Shown: positions 27,534 to 36,175 of the stretch, piece by piece | Position numbering within the stretch: the stretch's first letter is position 1 | Layout: each line of letters begins with the position of its first letter | Source of the DNA: JAXGTD01 sp040775095 | Lineage (GTDB): Bacteria > Pseudomonadota > Gammaproteobacteria > Chromatiales > Chromatiaceae | Length of the DNA stretch: 64,000 nucleotides | Assembly: GCA_040775095.1 (NCBI GenBank) | Contig: JAXGTD010000006.1 | Location: 1 to 64,000 of the forward strand | Reading direction: 5' to 3' | The notes under the pieces: model-generated | Databases searched by the model: none | What the model was told of the DNA's origin: nothing | What the model saw: only the letters and a program-made list of their open reading frames with translations | Position numbers and translations under genes: made by a program

Positions 27534-27676
27534 AATGCCTTTCGGGGTATCGAATCCGCTCGCGCTTCGCGAGTGCGCGACCCGCGCAGCGTTCCATTTT
27601 CAAGCACTTGCAGCGCTTGAGAATGCGAGGCCTTCCATGGTCCGGGCGGGAAGACGCATTCGATCAGCGTTTCCCC
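27534..27676. repeat. Dispersed hairpin repeat, copy B
   Basis: Same orientation and order as copy A: AAATGCCTTTCGGGG start, then an extra block of about 35 bases with its own GCGCTTCGCGAGTGCGC palindrome, then CCATTTTCAAGC...GCTTGAGAATG (an 11-base stem with one mismatch), AGGCCTTCCATGG, and the end GCGTTTCCCC. It lies between prfC and the 91-residue gene. Confidence 0.65.
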
Positions 27677-27729
27677 AAACGATCGGATTCGGATGTGGGG
27701 AGCCACTCGCGTCGATCCCCGCCTGGGGA

Positions 27730-28005
27730 TCAGCCGATGACATGGCTCTTGTGCCGCGCGATGACGCGCGCATCACGTATCGCCTCGCGCGGGGGCGCCG
27801 GCCAGAGGCCATCATGCGCCAGCGTGTTGGCGCCAAAACCCGGGCGGTCGTCCGCGGGCTCCAGCGATCCGTCCTGCTTGACCAGAAACAACCCCTCGGT
27901 GCCAGCGGCATCCGAACGCACAATGATGCGGGCGACCGCGGCCTCTTCGCCGTAGTCCACCTGGTAAAGGTAGGTGTGACCGCGCTTGCGCAGTTCGTAG
28001 AGCAT
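27730..28005 (-). CDS. Small protein of unknown function (91 residues)
   Basis: Begins MLYELRKRGHTYLYQVDYGE, and GAGGGG seven bases before the ATG at 28005 sets the start. The frame stays open further upstream but is then Arg/Pro-rich and unlikely to be coding. The N-terminal half looks like a beta-rich domain (YLYQVDYG, ARIIVRSDA, GLFLVKQDGSLEPAD). The C-terminal half contains DGLWPAPPREAIRDARVIARH. There is no signal peptide, membrane helix or metal motif. The gene is flanked by repeat copies B and C in the same orientation. Not assigned to a family. Confidence 0.6.
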   Translation of the reverse strand: MLYELRKRGHTYLYQVDYGEEAAVARIIVRSDAAGTEGLFLVKQDGSLEPADDRPGFGANTLAHDGLWPAPPREAIRDARVIARHKSHVIG

Positions 28006-28232
28006 ATCGCATCCCCTCGCCCGACCGGTCTCTGGCCCGTTGACTGATTGATGACCAAGATTACGGTGGCGCTCTCGCCCGTCGCAAGCATCGGCCGCAC
28101 GTTCGGCGCGAGGTACCAGCCCCGCGTGTGAGTGGTGATCCCGCGGCGGGCGCCCTCGTCTCCGGGGGCGCCAATCCGATGCCGTGCAGGCATCGGGTCC
28201 GCGCGCGGGTCGCGCGGCGCAACTGGCGAAAT

Positions 28233-28294
28233 GTCCCATTCCCAAGTGTCTGCAGCGCCGGAGAATGCCCGGCCCTCCATGGTCCCGGCGGCGC
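28233..28294. repeat. Dispersed hairpin repeat, copy C (core only)
   Basis: Contains CCCATTCCCAAG, GCAGCGC and GAGAATGCCCGGCCCTCCATGG, matching the core of copies A and B in the same orientation. The AAATGCCT start and the GTTTCCCC end are missing, so this copy is partial. It lies just past the 3' end of glgA. Confidence 0.6.
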
Positions 28295-28303
28295 GTGCCG
28301 CAA

Positions 28304-29776
28304 CTAGGGCCTCACCCGAATGTGCTCGTAGATGTCGAGATACTGCGCCGCGGGACGGTGCCAGGAATTGTCCATGCGCATGCCGTTGAGACGAAGTCGG
28401 CGAAAGTACTCCGGGAAGCGGTGCCAGAGGCCAATGCCGCGGTCGAGGGCCGATTCCAGGCCGTCGTAGGTCAGATCGTCGAAGACGTAGCCATTTCGCT
28501 GCTCGAACGGCTTATCGCTGTAGTTGGCGTCGAATACCGTGTCGGCCAGGCCGCCGACCCGCCGCACGATGGGCACGCAGCCATATTTCATCGCGATCAT
28601 CTGCGTGAGACCGCAGGGCTCATAGACGCTGGGGATCAGGATCATGTCCGCGCCGGCATAGATCAGATGCGCCAGCTCCTCGTCGTAGCCGAGCTCGAGG
28701 TGGCAGTCTGGGCTCCCCGCCGTCTGCTCGGCGATGTGGCGGAAGCGGGTATCGACATCGATGTCGAGGGCGCTGCCCAGCAGCACGAACTGACAGTCGT
28801 GCTCGAGGGCATGATAGAGGCCGTGCCGCATCAATTCGACGCCCTTCTGGGCGTCGAGGCGGCTAACGACGGCAATGATGGGCTTGAGCGTCTCCGCCAG
28901 ACCCAGCCAGCCGCGTAGGGCCGACTGTTTGGCGGCCTTGCGCGGCAGGCAGTACGGCCCGTATCGGCTTGGGATCAGGGGATCGATCTCGGGGTCCCAG
29001 ACGTTGTAGTCGATGCCGTTTAAGACCCCCCCAAACTTGTGCTCGTGCTGTTTCAGCACCCCCTGCAGGCCCATCCCCTGTTCCGTGTGCTCCACCTCCC
29101 AGGCATAGCGCGGCGAGACCGTGGTGACGAAGTTGGAGAATACGATGCCGCCCTTCATCAGATTGATCCCGTTGGGGTTGCCCGGATCCTGGAGTCGATC
29201 CGACACGATCAGCCGCCCGGTGTCGAGGCGGTTCATTTCCAGGGCGCGGGGGCCGGTCCAGCCCTGGTGGCCAAGGTTGTGCAACGAGTAGCACACCCGC
29301 GTGCGATCCATGCCGAGTCCGGCATAGACCTCGTAAAGCAACACGGGTACCAGACCGGTCTGCCAATCATTGCAGTGGAGGATGTCTGGATGCTGGCCCC
29401 GGTGGTGGATATATTCGAGGACGGCGCGCGAGAAGAACGCGAACCGATCCACATCGTCTGCCTCGCCGTAGATGCGTCCGCGTTGGAAAAACCCGTGCTC
29501 GGAATGCGGCTCGATGAACAGGCACCGCAGGCCGTCCACCTCCCCTTGTTCCACGTCGCAGGCGATCCGACGGTCGAAGAAGGGTACCTGCATCCCGGTG
29601 AGCACCCGGCGCATGCCCTGCACGGCGTCCAAGCGCAGGCTGTCGTACTTCGGCAACATGATCTCGACCTCGTGGCCGCGCGCGAACAGCTCTCGCGACA
29701 GCCCCTGCACGAAATCTCCGAGACCGCCGGCCTTTGCGACGGGCGCGCATTCCGCGCTGACCATGGTGATATGCAT
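28304..29776 (-). CDS. glgA: Glycogen synthase (ADP-glucose, GT5)
   Basis: 490 residues. Transfers glucose from ADP-glucose to glycogen in the cytoplasm. The ADP-glucose motif KAGGLGD spans residues 15-21. The GT-B C-terminal half contains VVSRLDAQKGVELM, the catalytic PSVYEPCGLTQMIAMKYG and RRVGGLADTV. The start MHITMVSAECAPVAK is family-typical. The frame is open for another 200 bases upstream, but that region carries a perfect TATAAT, so the ATG at 29776 is taken. No other glycogen genes (glgB, glgC, glgP) are near, so synthesis genes are scattered in this genome. Confidence 0.95.
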   Translation of the reverse strand: MHITMVSAECAPVAKAGGLGDFVQGLSRELFARGHEVEIMLPKYDSLRLDAVQGMRRVLTGMQVPFFDRRIACDVEQGEVDGLRCLFIEPHSEHGFFQRGRIYGEADDVDRFAFFSRAVLEYIHHRGQHPDILHCNDWQTGLVPVLLYEVYAGLGMDRTRVCYSLHNLGHQGWTGPRALEMNRLDTGRLIVSDRLQDPGNPNGINLMKGGIVFSNFVTTVSPRYAWEVEHTEQGMGLQGVLKQHEHKFGGVLNGIDYNVWDPEIDPLIPSRYGPYCLPRKAAKQSALRGWLGLAETLKPIIAVVSRLDAQKGVELMRHGLYHALEHDCQFVLLGSALDIDVDTRFRHIAEQTAGSPDCHLELGYDEELAHLIYAGADMILIPSVYEPCGLTQMIAMKYGCVPIVRRVGGLADTVFDANYSDKPFEQRNGYVFDDLTYDGLESALDRGIGLWHRFPEYFRRLRLNGMRMDNSWHRPAAQYLDIYEHIRVRP

Positions 29777-30096
29777 ACAGGGGGTTCCTAGTGCAGGCGG
29801 CGCGGTGGCGGGCTCAACGCCGACCGATCGCGCTCGCCACCTGCGCCCGATGGCCAGTGGCACATGGCGTTGGCGCAAGGGTAAGACCAAAGGGTCATTA
29901 TACGCATTGCCGCACGGTCTGACTGGTTCGACCAGAACGGTCTCCGCATTGGCGCGCCGAGGCCCCGCACTTCGATACATCGCCGTCTCCCCTCGCCGAT
30001 TCGGAAGGGCGCGGCGGATACTGGAGGGTCCCGGGGCGCCTATCTGCCGCCGGCCCTCGCGGGACGCGGCGGCGACGCCACCGCGCGCGGCCGCGA
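29777..30096. other. Intergenic region upstream of glgA
   Basis: 320 bases between glgA and the RNase gene, both leftward. Apart from the possible glgA promoter near 29900, no gene or repeat was recognised. GC-rich stretches near 30040-30090 can fold, but no T-tract follows. Confidence 0.4.
29897..29902 (-). promoter_or_regulatory. Possible glgA -10 element
   Basis: A perfect TATAAT read leftward, about 120 bases before the glgA ATG. The hexamer 17 bases upstream (CAGTCA) is a poor -35, so an activator would be expected if this promoter is used. Confidence 0.4.
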
Positions 30097-31929
30097 TCAG
30101 TTGCGGATTCGAAACCGGCAGTCGAGCTCCGGCAGATCCACCTCAGCGACGCAGAGCCGGATGCGCTGATCCAACGCGAGGTCCTGCTTCGCGCGGATAC
30201 GCGTCTCGAGGGCCAGCTCGGGGATCATGACGATCTGCTTGCGCTCACCGAGCTCGACCACGACCGCTTCGCCGCGCCAGTCCGGCCGACGCATCAGCCA
30301 GATGAGCTTCCAGTGCAGATTGGACTGGCGCTCGGTGCGGCGCACCGCGATCGCGCACTGATCGGCCTCGCCGGCCCGCGCGCTGATCTGCTGCACGCTC
30401 AGCAGCTCCTGACCACGCAGATGCGCGCGGATCTGCTGGTGGACCAGCAGATCGGCGTATCGGCGCAGCGGACTGGTCGCGCGCGTATACTCCTTCAGTC
30501 CGAGGCCAAAGTGGGGGCCGGGCTCGGCGCCGGTCCGGCTGGGCTTGAACTGGCGGCGATAGGCGTACATCGCGGCCATGCCCTGGGGGCGCTCGATGCG
30601 CTCCGGCGGCGGCTGGGTCACGTAGGGGATCGGAATCTCGCGCTGCTGGCAGTACCGCGCCGCCGCCTCACCGGCCATCAGCATCAGATCCGTAACCATC
30701 GCCCGGGAGGCCTGTCGGTCGATGGGTCGGATCAGGATCTGCGCCTCGTGCACGCGCAGACTGACCTCGGGCAGGTCGATACCCGCCGCACCATTGGCCT
30801 CCCGGCGCGCGCGATAACGCCTGGCCGCATCGGTCAGTGCATCCAATGGCGCCTGCTGCAGACACCCGTCCGCCTCACCATAGCTCATGCGTTGCACGCG
30901 CACGAGGGTGGGCCGGACCTCGATATCGACCAGATCGCCCTCGGCGGTGCAGCGCATACCAAACGACAGGGCGGGTGAGATCGGCTGGAGGCCGAGACCG
31001 AGGCGGTCGGTGATCGCCGCCGGCAACATATTGACGATGCCCTCGGGCAGGTAGAGGTTCGCGCCGCGTGCTCGCGCCTCGCGCTCGATCGCGCTGTCCG
31101 GCGGCACCAGGGCGGCCACGTCGGCCACGTGCACCCAGATGCGATCGCCGTCGATACTGACGGCGTCGTCCGGGTCCTGATTGCCCTCATCGTCGATCGC
31201 GAAGGCCGGGAGGTGCGTCAGGTCCAGCCGCTGCTCTGCCGCAATCTCGGGCACGACAAGATCCGGGTCCGTGTCCGCGACCCGGAATCGCGCGGGATAG
31301 GGATTGTGCTCCACGGGCCAGTAGCCAACCTTGGTCAGCAGCCGGTGGGCGCTGGCCGGGGTCTCCGGGTAGTCCATTGCCTTCAGGATGCGGCTGTGCT
31401 CACCGTGCTGGTTGGCCAGACGTTCCACCTCTCCCAGGCGGGCGTGATCCTCGGGCGCGATGCGCAGCTGACCCAGCCGCTCCAGGAACGCGGCCCAGTC
31501 CCGCTCGGCCCTGGCCTTGCTGTCGCGCTCGATGCGATCCTGCTCGATCGCATCGCGGCTGCGCGGCCGGATCGAGGCCGGGGTGCCCTCGAAATACAGT
31601 CCCTCGGCGACAAGCTGCCACGCGGCCCAGGCCGTCGTCGGCGAAAAGCTGTCGTAGACCAGCTCGGCCAGCTCCTGCAGATTGGTCTCGGCGCCCTCGA
31701 GCAGCTCCCAGGCGTCGTCCAACCCCCCCTGATCGAGCTCCCCACCGCCGTTGAGATCGGCGAGCCGGGCGAGCGGCCCTGGGTGAAGCGGCTCGACGTC
31801 CTTGGGGCGGACCCGCTTGGTCTGCCCCCCCTCGAGCTCGATCTCGATCTTTTCCCCGATCGCGATCACCCGCGCGGGGCGAATCTTGTACAGGACGAGG
31901 CTATCGGCCCTTGGGCCCGGTTGATGCAT
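30097..31929 (-). CDS. RNase II/RNB-family 3'-5' exoribonuclease
   Basis: About 610 residues. The RNB catalytic domain is marked by FAIDDEGNQDPDDAVSID, whose aspartates bind Mg2+, then WVHVADVAALVPPDSAIEREAR, LYLPEGIVNMLPAAIT and, near the end, YTRATSPLRRYADLLVHQQI, a classic RNB motif. The N-terminal half is not the usual pair of cold-shock domains; instead there is a small beta domain (residues 10-60) and a helical region, as in the shorter RNB proteins of cyanobacteria and chloroplasts. It should degrade single-stranded RNA hydrolytically. AGGAGA lies upstream; a TTG at 31935 is an alternative start to ATG 31929. Confidence 0.87.
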   Translation of the reverse strand: MHQPGPRADSLVLYKIRPARVIAIGEKIEIELEGGQTKRVRPKDVEPLHPGPLARLADLNGGGELDQGGLDDAWELLEGAETNLQELAELVYDSFSPTTAWAAWQLVAEGLYFEGTPASIRPRSRDAIEQDRIERDSKARAERDWAAFLERLGQLRIAPEDHARLGEVERLANQHGEHSRILKAMDYPETPASAHRLLTKVGYWPVEHNPYPARFRVADTDPDLVVPEIAAEQRLDLTHLPAFAIDDEGNQDPDDAVSIDGDRIWVHVADVAALVPPDSAIEREARARGANLYLPEGIVNMLPAAITDRLGLGLQPISPALSFGMRCTAEGDLVDIEVRPTLVRVQRMSYGEADGCLQQAPLDALTDAARRYRARREANGAAGIDLPEVSLRVHEAQILIRPIDRQASRAMVTDLMLMAGEAAARYCQQREIPIPYVTQPPPERIERPQGMAAMYAYRRQFKPSRTGAEPGPHFGLGLKEYTRATSPLRRYADLLVHQQIRAHLRGQELLSVQQISARAGEADQCAIAVRRTERQSNLHWKLIWLMRRPDWRGEAVVVELGERKQIVMIPELALETRIRAKQDLALDQRIRLCVAEVDLPELDCRFRIRN

Positions 31930-32107
31930 GGACAAGACGCTGCTATCTCCTGGCATTATCATTCATTGGTGACGCCCCGACCCCGGCGCCGGGACCGCCA
32001 TGCGTATCGGGTATCATAGGCGCCAACACACAGTCTCGCAGCCTGCCCGAGGCAGGCCGTGCACGCAAGCTACACCCCCTCAAGCGACCCCACAACGAGA
32101 GCCCCAA

Positions 32108-33133
32108 ATGAACAGCGACTGGAGAGCCTTCCTGGAATCCCGCGGTGCGGCCGTCGGGGATCAGTCCCGAGACGGTCAGGGCCGCGGCGAGCCTGACTGC
32201 GCGCTGGTGGATCTGTCCCACCTTGGACTGATTGTCATCGGTGGCGCCGATGCAACCGATTTCCTTCAAGGTCAGCTCAGCAATGACGTGCGCGAGCTGT
32301 CCGCCAGCCATACCCAACTGAGTAGCCATTGCAGTGCCAAGGGCCGGATGCTGGCGAATTTTCGCGTGCTGCGGCTCGAGGAACGCTTCCTCCTCGTCCT
32401 GCCCCACGCCCAACTCGAGCCCCTGATCAAGCGCTTGCGCATGTTCGTGCTCCGGTCCCAGGTCACCCTGGAGGACGCCAGCGACCGGCTGGTGTGCTTC
32501 GGTGTGATTGGCAGCTGTGCCGACGCGGCGCTCGGGGCACTCTTCGGCGGCCTTCCCATCGATGAAAACGCGATGGCCCACGCCGAGGACTGCGCGTTGA
32601 TCCGGGTGGCCGGCACGCCGCCGCGTTACCTGTTCATCGGCCCACCCGAGCAGGCCAAGTCGGTCTGGACAGCCGCCGCCGAGCAGGCCACCGAGGCGAA
32701 CCCCAACCTCTGGGCCTTGCACGACATCCGGGCCGGTCTCCCGGTTATCCTGCCCGAGACCAGCGATACCTTCGTGCCGCAGATGACCAACATGCAGCTC
32801 ATCGATGGGGTCAGCTTCAACAAGGGCTGTTACAATGGACAGGAGGTCGTGGCCCGGATGCAGTATCTGGGTAAGCTCAAGCGGCGCATGTATGTCGCCG
32901 AGGTCGACGCGGAGCACACCCCTCGCCCGGGCGACGAGTTGAGCGTGCCCGGCAGCCGGTCGGAGCAGACACCAGGGCGCGTGCTCGATGCCCGCAGCAC
33001 CGCACCTGGCCGTTGGGAGTTGCTGGTCGTCGTGGAGATCGATGCGGCTGAAGGCGGCGAGGTCAAGCTCACCGAGGGTGGCCCGACGCTGAGGCTGAAA
33101 GCCCCGCCCTATGGCTTCCCCGCACGGGTCTGA
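32108..33133 (+). CDS. ygfZ: Folate-binding Fe-S maintenance protein YgfZ
   Basis: 341 residues, cytoplasmic. YgfZ belongs to the GcvT-like tetrahydrofolate-binding proteins and helps maintain certain Fe-S enzymes such as the tRNA-modifying MiaB. The hallmark K-G-C-Y-x-G-Q-E with its essential cysteine is present as KGCYNGQEVVARM (about 238-250). The N-terminal DFLQGQLSNDV segment is also typical. The ATG at 32108 gives a normal length and a family-like start; the upstream extension of the frame has no such features. The gene is divergent from the RNase gene. Confidence 0.93.
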   Translation: MNSDWRAFLESRGAAVGDQSRDGQGRGEPDCALVDLSHLGLIVIGGADATDFLQGQLSNDVRELSASHTQLSSHCSAKGRMLANFRVLRLEERFLLVLPHAQLEPLIKRLRMFVLRSQVTLEDASDRLVCFGVIGSCADAALGALFGGLPIDENAMAHAEDCALIRVAGTPPRYLFIGPPEQAKSVWTAAAEQATEANPNLWALHDIRAGLPVILPETSDTFVPQMTNMQLIDGVSFNKGCYNGQEVVARMQYLGKLKRRMYVAEVDAEHTPRPGDELSVPGSRSEQTPGRVLDARSTAPGRWELLVVVEIDAAEGGEVKLTEGGPTLRLKAPPYGFPARV

Positions 33134-33152
33134 GGCGGATCTGCACCCGATC

Positions 33153-33731
33153 TCATTGGGCCGCCGTGGGGGGATCCGCGTCGCGCCGGCGTGCCCAGTC
33201 CGACGCGGTCTGACCACTGAAGTCCGGCAGCGAGGCGTCGGCACCGCGCGCGAGCAGGACATCAACGCTACGCTGATGTCCGAGCTTGGATGCCCAGGTC
33301 AAGGCCGTGAGCCCCTGGGTCATCTCCTGGTGGTCGATCATGGCGCCGTGGTCGAGCAAGGTCGAGACCACGTCCGCATGGTTGTTGGAGGCCGCCAGCA
33401 TCATTGCCGTGTAGCCGCCCTTGTCCACGGCATCGACCTCGGCGCCGGCCTCGAGGAGACGCCGCACCGCCGGAAGGTGGCCGTTTAGCGCGGCCTTCAT
33501 CAACGGCGTCCAGTGACAACTGTCGCGGACATCGGGTTCGCCGGTGCGCTGAAGCAACACGTCGAGTGCCAGGACATCGCCATGCTCGGCGAGCTCGATC
33601 AGATCCTGCCCGGGATGATCACGGGCGGCGTCGGAATCGCCACAGCCGCACAGTCCGGTGGTGAGGATCAGGCTTGCCGCCACGGCGGGCAGCGGGGAAG
33701 CGGTTAGAATGGTGCGCATCGGCAGCATCAT
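33153..33731 (-). CDS. Ankyrin-repeat protein, probable lipoprotein
   Basis: About 192 residues. After a hydrophobic leader (TILTASPLPAVAASLILTTG) the sequence LCGC could be a lipobox, giving an exported lipid-anchored protein. Then come about four ankyrin repeats: GQDLIELAEHGDVLALDVLL, WTPLMKAALNGHLPAVRRLL, YTAMMLAASNNHADVVSTLL and LTALTWASKLGHQRSVDVLL. Ankyrin repeats bind proteins; no partner is evident. In-frame starts exist at 33794, 33731 and 33719; the 33731 ATG pair is chosen as it leaves a compact signal peptide. It converges with ygfZ, with 19 bases between the stops. Confidence 0.8.
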   Translation of the reverse strand: MMLPMRTILTASPLPAVAASLILTTGLCGCGDSDAARDHPGQDLIELAEHGDVLALDVLLQRTGEPDVRDSCHWTPLMKAALNGHLPAVRRLLEAGAEVDAVDKGGYTAMMLAASNNHADVVSTLLDHGAMIDHQEMTQGLTALTWASKLGHQRSVDVLLARGADASLPDFSGQTASDWARRRDADPPTAAQ

Positions 33732-33818
33732 CCCCGTCGACATCCCGCGGACCAATGACAAACCGCAAAACGCCGTCGCCGATGACTCGTCCACATGGCG
33801 ACATGGGAGGATCGAAAC

Positions 33819-33947
33819 ATGAATCTGGCGGCAACCCTGATCGCCATCTCGTTGCTCCTGCTGATCGGCATCGGCGTCGCCGCGCTTTTTCTGGCCGGCA
33901 AGAACAGCCGATCTGCCAATGAAGACGACCCCGACCCACCCGGCTGA
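33819..33947 (+). CDS. Small single-pass membrane protein (42 residues)
   Basis: Begins MNLAATLIAISLLLLIGIGV and continues with AALFLAGKN and an acidic Pro-rich tail (EDDPDPPG). A GGAGG ribosome site precedes the ATG, and the frame ends at a clean TGA. The single hydrophobic helix of about 24 residues would span the inner membrane. Size and layout recall small assembly proteins such as CcoS, but the sequence match is weak and no cytochrome oxidase genes are near. It is divergent from the ankyrin gene and may share its promoter region. Confidence 0.6.
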   Translation: MNLAATLIAISLLLLIGIGVAALFLAGKNSRSANEDDPDPPG

Positions 33948-34016
33948 ACGCGACGACGGCCCGGCGGCCGGGCGCGGCCAGTGCGCCGACCGGGTCCACC
34001 CCCCACCGGCGCGTCC

Positions 34017-34868
34017 TCAGGGCGCGAGGCGACAGGCCTGGCGATCACAGAAGACCGACAACCGGCGCCCGTCCTCGCAGTCCACCAGATGGGTCTCACC
34101 CGCCCCATCGGCATGGATCAGAACCGCGCCCAGGTCTCCGATGGAACAGCCCTGCTCCTGCGCGAAGGCCTCGGCGTAGTAGGCCCAGAGGCCCAGCGCT
34201 GGCTCGCTCTCCTCGCCACCTGTCACCGACTCGATGCCAGGCTGCTCCGCGACAGGCCACTGCTCCCCCAGGCTCGGCTCAACCCGAACCCGCGGCAGGA
34301 CATCCTCGTCCGCTTCGCGCGGGGCGGGACCCACGGCACCACGATGCCGCAGATGGTCCCACTGCCGCTGCAGTGAGGTCAGCGCATTGGCCAGATGCTC
34401 CCGGTACTCGCCGGTGATTTCGCCTACCCACTCCCGGGACGACCCCGGCCACCAGATCTCCTCGGCATAGAGGTAGGCGTTGACCCCTGCCGGCTGCAGG
34501 ATGAAGTCGGCGCGGATGCGCAGCAGCGTGTTGGGCGGTGCGATCGCGTTCGGCGGCCCTTGGGCGGCGGGTTCGTCAAGGGAGGCCTCAAAGACGCAGT
34601 GGGTCTTGCCCGTCTCGGCCACGAACCAACCCTTTCCGCGGGCCGCGCCGACGGCCAGAGCCTTGGCCCGCGCCACGCTGGCTCCCTCGAGAAAGACGCC
34701 GGGGCGATCGCCCGGCGCGGCATTGAGCACGGACGACCCGGCCAGTAGGCAGAACAGCAACAGGCTCAGCCGCCGCGGCGAGCGCCCGGCTCGGCGGTGC
34801 GCCGCGCACCCGGGGAAGCGCGACCCCCTGCCCCGGCGAGGCGCACCACGCGCCGCCCCATCGGCCAT
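34017..34868 (-). CDS. Exported protein of unknown family, paralogue of upstream gene
   Basis: About 283 residues. A long Arg-rich N-terminus precedes a hydrophobic segment (LSLLLFCLLAGSSVLNA), probably a signal peptide, though the true start may be further in. The N-domain contains VARAKALAVGAARGKGWFV and RIRADFILQPAG. The C-terminal 65 residues begin LGLWAYYAEAFAQEQGCSIGDLGAVL and carry four cysteines. Both domains align with the protein encoded just upstream, so the two genes arose by tandem duplication. No enzyme motif was seen. It starts 4 bases after the upstream stop and is probably co-transcribed. Confidence 0.7.
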   Translation of the reverse strand: MADGAARGAPRRGRGSRFPGCAAHRRAGRSPRRLSLLLFCLLAGSSVLNAAPGDRPGVFLEGASVARAKALAVGAARGKGWFVAETGKTHCVFEASLDEPAAQGPPNAIAPPNTLLRIRADFILQPAGVNAYLYAEEIWWPGSSREWVGEITGEYREHLANALTSLQRQWDHLRHRGAVGPAPREADEDVLPRVRVEPSLGEQWPVAEQPGIESVTGGEESEPALGLWAYYAEAFAQEQGCSIGDLGAVLIHADGAGETHLVDCEDGRRLSVFCDRQACRLAP

Positions 34869-34872
34869 CGCG

Positions 34873-35895
34873 TCAATGCATTTCGTTGCAGACGCCGCCC
34901 TGGCACCGCAGCAGAACATTCGGGCTGCCGTTGCAGTAGACCTCGTGCAGCTCGAAGTCGGGTGTCTCCGTCAACAGCACGGCGCCCACGTCCGCGACGC
35001 TGCAGCCTCGCGTGCGCGCGTAGTCTTCGGCATAGTAGGCCCAGAGCCCCTTGCGGGTCGGCGTGCTCAGCACCAGCATCTCATTCTTTGCACTCGGCTC
35101 GACGGTCACTGGCGGCGTCGCGACGGCCGGCGGCGCTGCTGGCGCGGCCGTCGCTGCAACAACAGACCGATCCTCGACCGGTGGCAGGCCTGTCGCGATG
35201 TCCGGTGATGCCGCTTGCGGGCGCGGCGTTGCGCTCGTGAGCGCGTCCCCTGTTGCGCTCGTTGCCGGGCCCCCTTTTGCTTTCCGCTCCTGGTCCTGCT
35301 CCTGCTCCTTCACCACCTCGGCAAAGGCCTGCACCGCAGGCGTCGCCGGTGCCGTGGATGGGCCCGCCTCGGGCACATCCGGTGCCGAGCGGGGGACGGC
35401 CGTCTGCGCGACGACCATGTCGCGACTGGCCGCCCAAGCGGCCTGGAGCGAGGCGAGCGAACGCTGTAGGTCGCTCTCGTAACTCTCGGTGTAATCTATC
35501 TTTTCTTGCTCATCCGAACCCGGGTTCGCGATAATGAACGACCTCAGCGCGACCAAGGTGCCATCGGGGCGCTCGACGAAATTCGTCTCGACCTGAATCC
35601 GCGGCGGCGACAAACCATTATTGACGCCAAGGGCCACCGCCTGGGGTGCATCGCGGGGGAGCTCACGCTCGAGCATTAACTGGTTGGGCGCCGCATCGGC
35701 GATGTCCCAACCCTTGCTGCGCGCGGCCCCCATCGCGACGGCCCGGGCATGTTCGATCTTCGCCCCGGACAGCAAGGTCTGCGGGAGATCGGCCACACTG
35801 CCGACGGCCACCGTCCCGGGTTGCGTCGCGCAACCCACGGACAACAACACGCCGAGCACCGCGATAACGAGTCCTATATGGGAAGACTGCTTCAC
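34873..35895 (-). CDS. Probable lipoprotein of unknown family, paralogue of downstream gene
   Basis: 340 residues from a GTG start with GGGGA upstream. The leader HIGLVIAVLGVLLSVGC gives a plausible lipobox ending at Cys22. The N-domain (about 45-150) contains IEHARAVAMGAARSKGWDIAD and RIQVETNFVERPDG. A low-complexity Ala/Pro/Thr linker spans about 170-270. The C-terminal 65 residues start KGLWAYYAEDYARTRGCSVADVGAVL and include four cysteines, suggesting two disulfides. It aligns with the next gene at both ends; only the linker differs greatly. Function unknown. Confidence 0.75.
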   Translation of the reverse strand: MKQSSHIGLVIAVLGVLLSVGCATQPGTVAVGSVADLPQTLLSGAKIEHARAVAMGAARSKGWDIADAAPNQLMLERELPRDAPQAVALGVNNGLSPPRIQVETNFVERPDGTLVALRSFIIANPGSDEQEKIDYTESYESDLQRSLASLQAAWAASRDMVVAQTAVPRSAPDVPEAGPSTAPATPAVQAFAEVVKEQEQDQERKAKGGPATSATGDALTSATPRPQAASPDIATGLPPVEDRSVVAATAAPAAPPAVATPPVTVEPSAKNEMLVLSTPTRKGLWAYYAEDYARTRGCSVADVGAVLLTETPDFELHEVYCNGSPNVLLRCQGGVCNEMH

Positions 35896-36175
35896 CGATA
35901 TTCCCCGATTATGGTCAAACGAACAGCGACGGGCCGCGAGAGCGCGCCGCATCGCGAAAAATTGCGGAATCGTAGCACAACCCGGAGACGCGACCGCGCC
36001 GGACAGACCCCGTCGCGTCGCTGCGGCGTACAGCGTCCAGATCAGCCCACCGTCGGCGCGCCCTCGGTGCTCCTGAAAAGGACTCGCGCCGAGCGGCCCG
36101 CATCCGTGGCCAGCCGCGAAGGGTATCCGGTAACGAACGGCGACGGGCAACACAGCAAGGCCATGGGCGGCGCGG

